A stretch of 64,000 bases of DNA from Actinosynnema sp042752395 (GTDB taxonomy: Bacteria > Actinomycetota > Actinomycetes > Mycobacteriales > Pseudonocardiaceae): assembly GCF_042752395.1 (NCBI RefSeq), contig NZ_JBHYXZ010000023.1, positions 12,180 to 76,179 of the forward strand. The letters are read 5' to 3'. Positions 48,380 through 57,212 of this stretch are shown in pieces. Each line of letters starts with the position of its first letter. The first letter of the stretch is position 1. Position numbers and translations under genes: made by a program. The notes under the pieces were generated by a model. It was not told where the DNA came from. It saw only the letters and a program-made list of their open reading frames with translations, and made no database searches.

Positions 48380-49558
48380 TCACATCCGGTCGCGCGCCGC
48401 CACGAACGCGTCCACCGCCCGGTTCACGTCCCCGGTCGAGTGCGCGGCCGACATCTGCGTCCGGATCCGCGCCTTGCCGTGCGGCACGACCGGGTACGAG
48501 AAGCCGATCACGTAGACGCCCTGCTCCAGCAGCAGGTCCGCCATCCGGGAGGCCCGCGCCGCGTCGCCGATCATCACCGGGATGATCGGGTGCTCGCCGG
48601 GCAGCAGGTCGAAGCCCGCCTCGGTCATCCGGGCGCGGAACAGGGCGGTGTTCTCGCGCAGCCTGGTCAGCAGCTCGCCGGACGAGCTGAGCAGGTCCAG
48701 CGCGGCGATTGCGGCGGCGGTGATCGACGGCGCGAGCGAGTTCGAGAACAGGTACGGCCGCGACCGCTGCCGCAGCATCTCCACGATCTCCGCCCGCCCG
48801 GACGTGTAGCCGCCGCTCGCGCCGCCCAGCGCCTTGCCGAGCGTGCCGGTGACGATGTCCACCCGGTCCTGCACGCCGAACAGCTCCGGCGTGCCGCGGC
48901 CGTTCGGGCCGGTGAAGCCGACGGCGTGCGAGTCGTCCACCATCACCAGCGCGTCGTACCGGTCGGCCAGGTCGCAGATCTCGTCCAGCGGCGCGAGGTA
49001 GCCGTCCATGGAGAAGACGCCGTCGGTGGCGATGAGCCGGTACCGGGCGTCGGCGGCGTCCTTGAGCTGCCGCTCCAGGTCGTCCATGTCGCGGTTGCGG
49101 TACCGGTACCGGCGCGCCTTCGACAGCCGCACGCCGTCGATGATCGACGCGTGGTTCAGCTCGTCGGAGATGATCGCGTCCTCCGCGCCGAGCAGCGTCT
49201 CGAACAGGCCGCCGTTGGCGTCGAAGCACGAGCTGTAGAGGATCGTGTCCTCGGTGCCCAGGAACTCCGACAGCCGCCGCTCCAGCTCCTTGTGCGGCTC
49301 CTGCGTGCCGCAGATGAACCGCACGGACGCCATGCCGAAGCCCCACCGGTCCAACGCCTCGTGCGCGGCCTCGACCAGCCGGGGGTGGTCGGCCAGGCCC
49401 AGGTAGTTGTTGGCGCAGAAGTTCAGCACCTCCGCGCCCGAGCCCACCCGGACGGCGGCGTTCTGCGGCGTGCCGATCACCCGTTCCGCCTTGTAGAGCC
49501 CGGCGTCGCGGATCTCGTCCAGGCCGGCCCTCAGGTCCTCGCGCATCGCGCCGTACAT
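48380..49558 (-). CDS. kbl: Glycine C-acetyltransferase (2-amino-3-ketobutyrate CoA ligase)
   Basis: The 392-residue protein is an alpha-oxoamine synthase with FCANNYLGLADHPRLVEAAHEAL, MASVRFICGTQEPHKELERRLSEFLG, and the PLP-lysine region DIVTGTLGKALGGASGGY. It splits 2-amino-3-oxobutanoate with CoA into glycine and acetyl-CoA, the second step of threonine catabolism. Its ATG shares one base with the stop codon of tdh (TGATG), so translation is coupled and the two form one operon. Confidence 0.96.
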   Translation of the reverse strand: MYGAMREDLRAGLDEIRDAGLYKAERVIGTPQNAAVRVGSGAEVLNFCANNYLGLADHPRLVEAAHEALDRWGFGMASVRFICGTQEPHKELERRLSEFLGTEDTILYSSCFDANGGLFETLLGAEDAIISDELNHASIIDGVRLSKARRYRYRNRDMDDLERQLKDAADARYRLIATDGVFSMDGYLAPLDEICDLADRYDALVMVDDSHAVGFTGPNGRGTPELFGVQDRVDIVTGTLGKALGGASGGYTSGRAEIVEMLRQRSRPYLFSNSLAPSITAAAIAALDLLSSSGELLTRLRENTALFRARMTEAGFDLLPGEHPIIPVMIGDAARASRMADLLLEQGVYVIGFSYPVVPHGKARIRTQMSAAHSTGDVNRAVDAFVAARDRM

Positions 49559-50592
49559 CAGTGAGCTCCCGTCCAGTCGAGGATGACCTTGCCGCACTTG
49601 CCCTCGCGCGCCGTCGCGAACGCCTGGTCGAACGCCGTGTAGTCGAACCGGTGGGTGATCACCGGCGACAGGTCCAGGCCGCGTTGCAGCAGCACCGACA
49701 TCGAGTACCAGGTCTCGAACATCTCGCGGCCGTAGATGCCCTTGACCTGGAGCATCTTCAGCACCACGCTGCTCCAGTCGACCGCGAACCCCTCGGCGGG
49801 CAGCCCCAGCATGGCGATCCGGCCGCCGTGGGCCATGTTGCCGATCATCTCCTGCAGCGCGATCGGCTTGCCGGACATCTCCATGCCGACGTCGAAGCCC
49901 TCGGTCATGCCCAGCTCGGACTGCGCCTCGGAGATCGTGCGCTCGGCGACGTTGAGCGCGAGGTCCACGCCGACCTCGCGGGCCAGCGCCAACCGGTGCT
50001 CGCTGACGTCGGTGATGACGACGTTGCGCGCGCCCGCGTGCTTGGCCACCGCCGCCGCCATGATCCCGATCGGGCCGGCGCCGGTGATCAGCACGTCCTC
50101 GCCGATGACCGGGAACGACAGCGCGGTGTGCACGGCGTTGCCGAAGGGGTCGAAGATCGCGGCCACGTCCAGGTCGACGGGCGCGCGGTGCACCCAGGCG
50201 TTCTGCTCGGGCAGCACCACGTACTGGGCGAACGCGCCGTCGCTGTGCACGCCGAGGCCGCGCGTGTTGGCGCACAGGTGCCGCCGGCCCGCCTTGCAGT
50301 TGCGGCACGTGCCGCACACCAGGTGCCCCTCGCCGCTGACCAGGTCGCCGACCGCCACGCCGGTCACCGCGGCGCCGGTCTCCACCACCTCGCCGACGAA
50401 CTCGTGCCCGAGCACGAGCGGCGCGTGGATGTTGTGCGCGGCCCACTCGTCCCACGAGTCGATGTGCAGGTCGGTGCCGCAGATGCCGGTGCGCAGCACC
50501 CGGACGACCACGTCACCGGGGCCGGGGGTGGGGTCCGGGACGTCGGTCAACGACAGCCCCGGTCCGGCGGTCGCCTTGACCAGTGCCTTCAT
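49558..50592 (-). CDS. tdh: L-threonine 3-dehydrogenase
   Basis: The 344-residue zinc medium-chain dehydrogenase has GICGTDLHIDSWDEWAA with the catalytic zinc cysteine, GHEFVGEVVETG, the structural zinc site CGTCRNCKAGRRHLC, and a Rossmann motif VLITGAGPIGIMAAAVAKH. It oxidises L-threonine to 2-amino-3-oxobutanoate using NAD+, then kbl finishes the pathway. ATG at 50590-50592. The operon is tdh-kbl, with no other gene. Confidence 0.96.
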   Translation of the reverse strand: MKALVKATAGPGLSLTDVPDPTPGPGDVVVRVLRTGICGTDLHIDSWDEWAAHNIHAPLVLGHEFVGEVVETGAAVTGVAVGDLVSGEGHLVCGTCRNCKAGRRHLCANTRGLGVHSDGAFAQYVVLPEQNAWVHRAPVDLDVAAIFDPFGNAVHTALSFPVIGEDVLITGAGPIGIMAAAVAKHAGARNVVITDVSEHRLALAREVGVDLALNVAERTISEAQSELGMTEGFDVGMEMSGKPIALQEMIGNMAHGGRIAMLGLPAEGFAVDWSSVVLKMLQVKGIYGREMFETWYSMSVLLQRGLDLSPVITHRFDYTAFDQAFATAREGKCGKVILDWTGAH

Positions 50593-50628
50593 GCGGGCGA
50601 GTGTGCCCCGGCCCTCTTGTGCAGTCCA

Positions 50629-52092
50629 TCAGGACTTTCTGAATTCACTCGTAAGTTCAGCTTCACAGGTGATGTTGCGCGCCATGCCCTCGAAGACCAC
50701 CCCGTGGAACGGCCACACCAACCACCAGTACACGTGCCCGGCCAGCCCGCGCGGCACGAAGACGGCCCGCTGCCGGTAGGTCGAGCCGCCTCCCTCCGCC
50801 GCCGCGACCCGCAGCTCCAGCCACGCCCGGCCGGGCACCCGCATCTCCGCGCGCAGCCGCAGCAGCCGGCCCCGGTCCAGCTCCTCGACCCGCCACCAGT
50901 CCAGCGCCTCGCCGACGTGCAGCCGCCTCGGGTCGCGCCGGCCGCGGCGCAGCCCGACCCCGCCGACCAGCCGGTCCAGCCACCCGCGCACCGCCCAGGC
51001 CAGGGGGAACGAGTACCAGCCGTGCTCGCCGCCGATGCCCTCCACGACCCGCCACAGCCGCTCCGGCGACGCCGGGGTCCGCCGCTCCCGCTCGTCGACG
51101 TAGGCCGAGCCGCCCGACCAGTCCGGGTCGGTCGGCAGCGGTTGCGCGGACGCGCCCGGCAACGACGCGCCCGACCAGCGGGTCTCCACGTCGGCGTCCC
51201 GGACCTTCGCCAGCGCCAGCGCGACCGCGCGGTCGTAGCCGGTGTTCTCGCCCGGCATCACGGCCTCGACGTCGTGCTCCCGGCACACCACCTCGTGCAC
51301 CAGCGACTCGATCAGCGGCGCGGCGATCGCCCGGGGCACCGGCGTGACCAGGTCGACCCAGTGCGCGGACAGCCGCGGCGTGAGCAGCGGCACCGGCAGC
51401 ACGCGCCGCCGCGGCAACCCGGCCACCTCGGCGTACCGGAGCATCATCTCCAGGTAGGTCAGCACGTCCGGGCCGCCGATGTCGAACGACCGGTGCACGT
51501 CGGCGGGCAGGTCCACCGCCTCGACCAGGTACCGCAGCACGTCCCGCACCGCGATCGGCTGGACCCGGTTGCGCACCCAGCGCGGCGTGACCATGACGGG
51601 CAGGCGCTCGGTCAGGTAGCGCAGCATCTCGAAGCTCGCCGACCCCGACCCGATGACGACCGCCGCCTGGAGCACCACCGCGGGCACCGGGCCGCGCAGG
51701 AACACGTCCCCGACCTCCTTGCGCGAGGCCAGGTGCGGCGACAGCGCCACCCCGGGCGGGTGCAGGCCGCCCAGGTAGACGATCCGGCGCACGCCCGCGG
51801 CCGCCGCGGCGCGGGCGGTGTGCTCGGCCGCGCGCCGATCGGCGTCGGCGAAGTCGGGCACGCTCAGCGAGTGGACGAGGTAGTGCACCACGTCCACGTC
51901 GCGCATCGCGGCGTCCAGCGACGCCGGGTCGAGCACGTCGCCGCGCGCCACCTCGACCCGGTCGGCCCACGGCACGTCGCGCAGCTTGCGCGGGTCGCGG
52001 ACCAGGCACCTGACCCGGTGGCCCGCCGCGAGCAGCCGGGGCACGAGCCGGCCGCCGAGGTAACCGGTCGCGCCGGTGACGAGGCAGTGCAC
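50629..52092 (-). CDS. SDR epimerase with C-terminal DUF2867 domain
   Basis: The 487-residue protein joins an NAD(P)-binding atypical short-chain dehydrogenase domain (MHCLVTGATGYLGGRLVPRLLAAGHRVRCLVRD, residues 1-300) to a DUF2867 domain (about 325-480, with SPERLWRVVEGIGGEHGWYSFPLAW and VFEGMARNI). Such fusions are common in Actinobacteria and unassigned. The Rossmann domain lacks a clear YxxxK. GTG start at 52090-52092. It lies 36 bp upstream of tdh; whether they are cotranscribed is unclear. Confidence 0.85.
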   Translation of the reverse strand: MHCLVTGATGYLGGRLVPRLLAAGHRVRCLVRDPRKLRDVPWADRVEVARGDVLDPASLDAAMRDVDVVHYLVHSLSVPDFADADRRAAEHTARAAAAAGVRRIVYLGGLHPPGVALSPHLASRKEVGDVFLRGPVPAVVLQAAVVIGSGSASFEMLRYLTERLPVMVTPRWVRNRVQPIAVRDVLRYLVEAVDLPADVHRSFDIGGPDVLTYLEMMLRYAEVAGLPRRRVLPVPLLTPRLSAHWVDLVTPVPRAIAAPLIESLVHEVVCREHDVEAVMPGENTGYDRAVALALAKVRDADVETRWSGASLPGASAQPLPTDPDWSGGSAYVDERERRTPASPERLWRVVEGIGGEHGWYSFPLAWAVRGWLDRLVGGVGLRRGRRDPRRLHVGEALDWWRVEELDRGRLLRLRAEMRVPGRAWLELRVAAAEGGGSTYRQRAVFVPRGLAGHVYWWLVWPFHGVVFEGMARNITCEAELTSEFRKS

Positions 52093-52139
52093 ACCGCGAT
52101 CCTCGCCGGGCGGCGGTCACCCCGCACGACGGGACGCGG

Positions 52140-52709
52140 TCACGCGTGGCGGAACCAGCGGGTCTTCTTCTTGATCTCCACGTTGCCCGCGCGCACGTGG
52201 CCGTGCACCACGAAGTGCGGCCGCCCGTGCGCGCCCGTGCCCACCTTGTCCTTCAGGTTGCTCGCGGCCAGCTCGACGCCGTCGGCGTCGACCGTCGCGC
52301 CGTCCGGCAGCACCAGCTTCACCGACCCGGCGGTCACGTCCAGCTCGATGTCCACCACCGCGTGCGGGATGGACGCCTCGCGGAAGTCCAGGTCCGTCGT
52401 GCCCATCCGGTTGCGCACCAGGAGCTGCCGGGGCACCGCCCAGTTGCCCTTGCGGTTGACCGTCGACATGGTGGACTTCAGCTCCTGCCGGTCCTGCGGC
52501 ACGCCCACCGCCTTCTCCCGGTGCACCATGCCGGGCAGGTCCAGCAGCACCGCGTTCAGCTCGCCGCGGGTGCGCGCGGCCAGCGCGGTGTCGGTGCGCT
52601 CGGTGAACTCGTCCAGGGTGATCAGGCCGCGCCCGATCGCCTTCTGCAGCAGGCCGACGACGTGCTCGCGCTCGGCGTCGGACACCCGCAGCTGCCTCGG
52701 GTCGGTCAT
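52140..52709 (-). CDS. DUF1707 protein with LiaF-like C-terminal domain
   Basis: The 189-residue protein has the N-terminal DUF1707 domain (LRVSDAEREHVVGLLQKAIGRGLITLDEFTERTDTALAARTRGELNAVLLDL). The C-terminal beta-helical part resembles the LiaF domain (MSTVNRKGNWAVPRQLLVRNRMGTTDLDFREASI...). LiaF-type proteins inhibit or modulate envelope-stress two-component systems. It lies three bp downstream of the response regulator gene on the same strand, so it may be the third partner of that system; this is inferred from context. Confidence 0.85.
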   Translation of the reverse strand: MTDPRQLRVSDAEREHVVGLLQKAIGRGLITLDEFTERTDTALAARTRGELNAVLLDLPGMVHREKAVGVPQDRQELKSTMSTVNRKGNWAVPRQLLVRNRMGTTDLDFREASIPHAVVDIELDVTAGSVKLVLPDGATVDADGVELAASNLKDKVGTGAHGRPHFVVHGHVRAGNVEIKKKTRWFRHA

Positions 52710-52712
52710 GGC

Positions 52713-53363
52713 TCAGCCCTCCGGTTCGACGTCGAGACCGTGCTCGATCGCGTACCGCGCCAGCTCGACGCGGTTGTGCAGTTGGAGCTTGCGCAGGGTG
52801 GACTGCACGTGGTTCTCCACCGTGCGGTGCGAGATGACCAGCCGGTTCGCGATCTGCCGCGCGGTCAGCCCCTTGGCCACGAGCCGCAGCACCTCGGTCT
52901 CCCGCTCGGTGAGCTGCGGCTTGTCCTCGTCCGGCGTGGCGGCCATGCGCCGGTACTCGCCCAGCACCAGCCCGGCGAGCCCGGCGGTGAACACCGCGTC
53001 GCCCGCCGCGGTCCGGTTCACCGCCTCCACCAGCTCCTCGGCCGACGCCGACTTCACCAGGTAGCCGGACGCGCCCGCCTTCACCGCCTCCAGCACGTCG
53101 CTGTGCTCGCCGCTCGCGGACAGCACCAGCACCCGGGTGCCCTCCAGCGACCCGGTGATCATCGTGGTGGCCTCCACCCCCGTGGTCTCGCCGAGGTTGA
53201 GGTCCATCAGCACCACGTCGGGGCGCACCGCGCGGGCGATCCGCACCGCCGAGGCGGCGTCGCCGGCGGTGGCGACCACCTCGAAACCGCGCTCGGACAG
53301 GTCGCGCGCGACGCCGTCGCGCCACAGCGGGTGGTCGTCCACCACCATCACGGACACGCTCAT
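52713..53363 (-). CDS. LuxR-type response regulator
   Basis: The protein, 216 residues from ATG at 53363, has a receiver domain with the acceptor Asp54 (DVVLMDLNLGETTG), conserved acidic pair at VMVVDDHPLW, and Lys in YLVKSASAEELV. A C-terminal LuxR helix-turn-helix follows (QLTERETEVLRLVAKGLTARQIANRLVISHRTVENHVQSTLRKLQ). It overlaps the kinase gene by four bases. It is the NarL/LiaR type. The neighbour with a LiaF-like domain suggests envelope-stress control. Confidence 0.93.
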   Translation of the reverse strand: MSVSVMVVDDHPLWRDGVARDLSERGFEVVATAGDAASAVRIARAVRPDVVLMDLNLGETTGVEATTMITGSLEGTRVLVLSASGEHSDVLEAVKAGASGYLVKSASAEELVEAVNRTAAGDAVFTAGLAGLVLGEYRRMAATPDEDKPQLTERETEVLRLVAKGLTARQIANRLVISHRTVENHVQSTLRKLQLHNRVELARYAIEHGLDVEPEG

Positions 53364-54502
53364 CGGTATACCCGCACCTCCCACTCGGTGCCCTCCCCCG
53401 GCCCCGTCTGCAGGTCAAGGGTGCCACGCAGCGACTCGACCCGGCCCCGGATCGACTGGGCCACACCCATCCGGCCCTCCGCCTCGGCCGAGGCGAGCCT
53501 GCCCTCGGGGATGCCGGGGCCGTCGTCGCGCACGCTGATCACGACCTCCTCGCCGAGGTCCTCCAGCAGCACCCACGCCCGCGCGTCCGGGCCCGCGTGC
53601 TTGTCCACGTTGGACAGCGCCTCGCGCACGACGGCGGTCAGCTCGAACGCGGTCGAGGCGGGCAGCATCACCTGCGTGGCCGGTGTGGACACCTGGAACC
53701 GGGACGTGGCCAGCAGCTGGAGCGCCGGCCGCAGGTCCGCGTCACCGTCCACGGTGGACTCGGTGGGCGCGGCGGCCACCAGGGACCGCAGCGCGACCTC
53801 CTGCTCGCCGGCCAGCTCGGCGAGTTCCGCGGCCTCGCCGCCCAGCTCCGTGCCGCGCTTGCGCACCCGGGCGAGCACCTGGAGCACACCGTCGTGGATG
53901 GACCGCGCCAGCCGCTCGCGCTCCGCCGTGGCCGCCTCGGTCCGCAGCGCCTGCGCCAGCCGCACCGCCGACCGCTTCGCCGTGGACGACGCCATGCCCA
54001 CCACGAACCCCGCGCCCGCCAGCAGGACGACGTCGCGCACCAGGTCCACCGACAGCACCCCGCGGTTGAGGTAGGTGCTCAGCCCCACGACGAGCCCGGA
54101 CGCCGCGCCCGCGACCTGACCGCCCAGCGCGCCCGCCGCGACCGGCGGGCAGGCCGCCCAGATGGTGGTGATCAGCGGGACGTTGAACAGGAACTGGGCG
54201 TCCGTCATGATCAGCGGCGAGAGCGACATCAGGCCGCAGGTGACCGCGACGTCCGCGACCACGACCCACGACCGCCGGCCGGTCTCCCGGCTGTACGCCT
54301 GGATGGTGAACACCGACCACAGCGCCATCGCCCCGATGGCCGCCCAGGCGAGCCACGGGCGCTCGTACTCGGAGTGCTGGTCGATCGCGTTGCCCAAGGC
54401 GAACAGGAACGTCACTACGCGTAGCGCTACCGTTCCCCGCCAGAGGTGCGCGACCGGGTCCTCCAGGACCGCTGTCCCCTGGTCGGATGGCCTTGTGTGC
54501 AC
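53360..54502 (-). CDS. Sensor histidine kinase (MacS/LiaS-like)
   Basis: The protein, 380 residues from GTG at 54502, has about five to six membrane segments in the first 175 residues, then a dimerisation helix with the acceptor His203 in RLARSIHDGVLQVLARV. The ATPase domain has VREALSNVDKHAG (N box) and VRDDGPGIPEG. The input domain is membrane-embedded with little extracytoplasmic part, so it may sense the membrane. The GGGAG ribosome-binding site supports the start. It overlaps its response regulator gene by four bases. Confidence 0.92.
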   Translation of the reverse strand: MHTRPSDQGTAVLEDPVAHLWRGTVALRVVTFLFALGNAIDQHSEYERPWLAWAAIGAMALWSVFTIQAYSRETGRRSWVVVADVAVTCGLMSLSPLIMTDAQFLFNVPLITTIWAACPPVAAGALGGQVAGAASGLVVGLSTYLNRGVLSVDLVRDVVLLAGAGFVVGMASSTAKRSAVRLAQALRTEAATAERERLARSIHDGVLQVLARVRKRGTELGGEAAELAELAGEQEVALRSLVAAAPTESTVDGDADLRPALQLLATSRFQVSTPATQVMLPASTAFELTAVVREALSNVDKHAGPDARAWVLLEDLGEEVVISVRDDGPGIPEGRLASAEAEGRMGVAQSIRGRVESLRGTLDLQTGPGEGTEWEVRVYR

Positions 54503-54688
54503 GGTGTGCTCCCTTCGCCCCCAATCTTGCCGTGTCGGAGTGGCCCGGCTAACCCCCAGGTGGCCGTCTGTTCCGATACCGACACCTGTGGAAGGCTGAC
54601 GGGAGTCACCGAGCGTGATCCCGCGGACGCTGATCCGCTCCCTGGTGGGGATCACGTCGTGGGCTGCCGCGGCGAGGGAGGGCCGAGC

Positions 54689-55885
54689 GTGCGCCACTGG
54701 CCATTGTGGACGCTCCGGCGGTCCGCGCTGGCCTACTGGCTGCTGGTGGACGCCCTCGCGCTCGCCGTCGTCGTCTACGCGATCGTGACGCAGCCGCAGC
54801 CCGAGCCGGGGGAGATCGGCCGGTTCGCGGCCATCGCGGGCACCGCCGGCGCGGTGATCATCGGCAGCTCGATCCACAGCCACCGGGTCGGCGAGTCGGC
54901 GCGCAACCCGTGGGCCGCCCACCTCTGCTACCTCACCGCGGGCCTGGTCGCGCTGCCGTGCAACCTGCTCGTCCTGCTCCTCTTCGGCCCCGCGCTGCAC
55001 GGCGTGCTGACCCAGCGCCCGGAGGCGCACCGCTGGGTGTTCACGCTGTCCGCGACCACCCTGGCCGTGTTCGGCACCCGCTTCGCCATCGGCTGGGCCG
55101 AGCCCAGCACCGACCTCGCCGTCATGGTGCTCGGCGCGACCGTGCTGCTGGTGGTCCGGGCGGGCCTGATCGCGCTCGGCCTCAAGCTGCGCAGCCCGCG
55201 CGCGCCCGGCGAGGAGGTCATCGGCGAGCCGATCGACGTGGTGCTGGGCGTCGTCGCGGTGAGCATCGGCGGCCTCATGGGGTTCTCCGCGCTCACCACC
55301 CCGGTGCACGCGCTGATGGCCGGGCCGCCGCTGGCCCTGCTCGAACGCGCGGCCCAGCTGCCGCAGTGGCGGCGCTCGGCGCAGCGCGATGCCAAGACCG
55401 GCCTGGCCAACGCCGTGCACTGGGACGGCCGGGCCCGCTACGAGCTGTCCAAGGCGCGGGTGCGCAACCGGCCGATGGCCGTGATGCTGCTCGACCTCGA
55501 CCACTTCAAGCGGGTCAACGACGAGGTCGGCCACCTGGCGGGCGACTCGGCGCTCAGCGCGGTGGCCCTGCTGCTGACCGGCACGGTGCGCCGCGGCGAC
55601 CTCGTCGGCCGCTTCGGCGGCGAGGAGTTCGTCGTGCTCCTGCCCGACGCCGAGCCGGCCGTCGCCCGGTCCGTCGCCCAACGCGTGCGGCACGCCGTGG
55701 CCGACCTGGCCGTGCCGACCGTCGGCACCGACGGCCGGGAGCACCTGCTCACCGGGCTCACCGTGAGCATCGGCGTGGCGACCACGCAGCGGTTCGGCTA
55801 CGAGCTGCCCGACCTGCTGGTGGCCGCCGACGCGGCGCTGCTGGCCGCCAAGGGCTACGGCCGCAACCTGGTCGAGATGGCCTGA
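54689..55885 (+). CDS. Diguanylate cyclase with membrane-embedded sensor
   Basis: The protein, about 398 residues from GTG at 54689 with a GGGAGGG ribosome-binding site, has five to seven membrane segments in the first 210 residues and a C-terminal GGDEF domain. The active site GGEEF is at about 310-314. The inhibitory I-site RRGD is at 301-304, exactly five residues before it, so product inhibition by c-di-GMP is expected. No EAL domain follows. It makes c-di-GMP from two GTP molecules, controlling development in Actinobacteria. It is divergent from the histidine kinase gene. Confidence 0.92.
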   Translation: MRHWPLWTLRRSALAYWLLVDALALAVVVYAIVTQPQPEPGEIGRFAAIAGTAGAVIIGSSIHSHRVGESARNPWAAHLCYLTAGLVALPCNLLVLLLFGPALHGVLTQRPEAHRWVFTLSATTLAVFGTRFAIGWAEPSTDLAVMVLGATVLLVVRAGLIALGLKLRSPRAPGEEVIGEPIDVVLGVVAVSIGGLMGFSALTTPVHALMAGPPLALLERAAQLPQWRRSAQRDAKTGLANAVHWDGRARYELSKARVRNRPMAVMLLDLDHFKRVNDEVGHLAGDSALSAVALLLTGTVRRGDLVGRFGGEEFVVLLPDAEPAVARSVAQRVRHAVADLAVPTVGTDGREHLLTGLTVSIGVATTQRFGYELPDLLVAADAALLAAKGYGRNLVEMA

Positions 55886-55888
55886 CCG

Positions 55889-57142
55889 CTACCGCCGCCC
55901 GCTGTGCCGCGCGGTCGGGCCCTCGTCGCCCTCGGGGTCGTCCACCCGGTCGCCGCCGGTGTCGACCGGCCCGCTCTCCTGCGGTTCCAGCACGTCGACC
56001 TGGCGCGGCTCGACCGCCTTGTCCGACTCCGACAGCAGCGACCTGATGCCCGAGTTCAGCACCGCGAGCAGCGGCACGGACAGCAGCGCGCCGGCGATGC
56101 CGCCGACCACCAGGCCCGTGGTGATCGCCAGCACCACGGCCAGCGGGTGCAGCTTCACCGCGCGCCCCAGCAGCAACGGCTGCAGCACGTGGCTCTCCAG
56201 CTGCATCACGCCGATCAGCACGGCCAGGATGATCAGCGCCTCCAGCGGGCCGTTGGCCACCAGCGCCACCAGCACCGCCACCGCCCCGGTGATGACCGCG
56301 CCCACGATCGGGATGAACGCGCCGAGGAACACCAGCGCCGCGAGCGGCACCACCAGCGGCACGTCCACGATCCACAGGCCGATGCCGACGCCCACCGCGT
56401 CCACCACGGCCACCAGCGCGGTCGCCCGCACGTACGACACCAGCGAGGCGAACCCGCGCCGGCCCGCCACGTCGGCCCGGTCCCGCACGTCGCGCGGCAC
56501 GATCCGGATCAGGAACCGCCAGATCCCGTCGCCGTCGTGCAGGAAGAAGATCAGCGTGAACAGCGCCAGGATCAGCCCCGTCAGCAGCTCGCCGACGGTG
56601 GCCGCCGTGGTGAGCGCGCCGGACGTGATCTCGGCCTGGTTCTCCTTCACCGTCTCCAGCACCCGGTCGAGGTACTGCTGGAGCTGGAGGTCGCTCAGGT
56701 GCAGCGGCCCGGCCTTCAACCAGTCCTGGATGGTGTCGAGGCTCGCGCTGACCTGCTCCTGCAGCTGCGGCAGGCCCTTGGAGAACTCGGTGATCACGAA
56801 CGTGAGCACGCCGCCGACCACCGCGATGCCGCCCACCAGCACCACGCCCGTGGACAGCCCGCGCGGGATGCCCGCCTTGGTGAGCTGCGACACCGCGGGC
56901 GACAGCAGCGCGGCCAGCAGCAGCGCCACCCCGGCCGGGATGACGATCGTGGCCAGGAACCCGACCACGTGGAACACCACGTAGAGCGCCGCGACCACGG
57001 CCACGAACCGCCAGCTCAAGGCCGCCGACACGCGCAGCAGGCCGGGCACGTTGTCGCTGATCTTCGATTCCTTCCCCGTCACGCCGATCACGGTAGTCCG
57101 CCCGGCCGCCCCGGGGGCGCCGAGCGCGCGCCGCGGGCCCAT
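55889..57142 (-). CDS. AI-2E family transporter (PerM-like)
   Basis: The protein has a basic, Gly-rich N-terminus, eight or so membrane segments and a long cytoplasmic loop (about 130-220 with SASLDTIQDWLKAG and LQQYLDRVLETVKENQ). The conserved AFIPIVGAVITGAVAVLVALV region is typical of the AI-2E/PerM permease family. The transported compound is unknown. The C-terminus is acidic and Pro-rich. ATG at 57142 is used here; GTG at 57091 is an alternative. It converges on the GGDEF gene, with only three bases between stop codons. Confidence 0.85.
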   Translation of the reverse strand: MGPRRALGAPGAAGRTTVIGVTGKESKISDNVPGLLRVSAALSWRFVAVVAALYVVFHVVGFLATIVIPAGVALLLAALLSPAVSQLTKAGIPRGLSTGVVLVGGIAVVGGVLTFVITEFSKGLPQLQEQVSASLDTIQDWLKAGPLHLSDLQLQQYLDRVLETVKENQAEITSGALTTAATVGELLTGLILALFTLIFFLHDGDGIWRFLIRIVPRDVRDRADVAGRRGFASLVSYVRATALVAVVDAVGVGIGLWIVDVPLVVPLAALVFLGAFIPIVGAVITGAVAVLVALVANGPLEALIILAVLIGVMQLESHVLQPLLLGRAVKLHPLAVVLAITTGLVVGGIAGALLSVPLLAVLNSGIRSLLSESDKAVEPRQVDVLEPQESGPVDTGGDRVDDPEGDEGPTARHSGRR

Positions 57143-57212
57143 GTCGAAGCCCACGTCGCGGATTCCCGCAAAACCCGGCGGGACACGGCGTCCGGGTGAT
57201 CGGATCGCGGGC

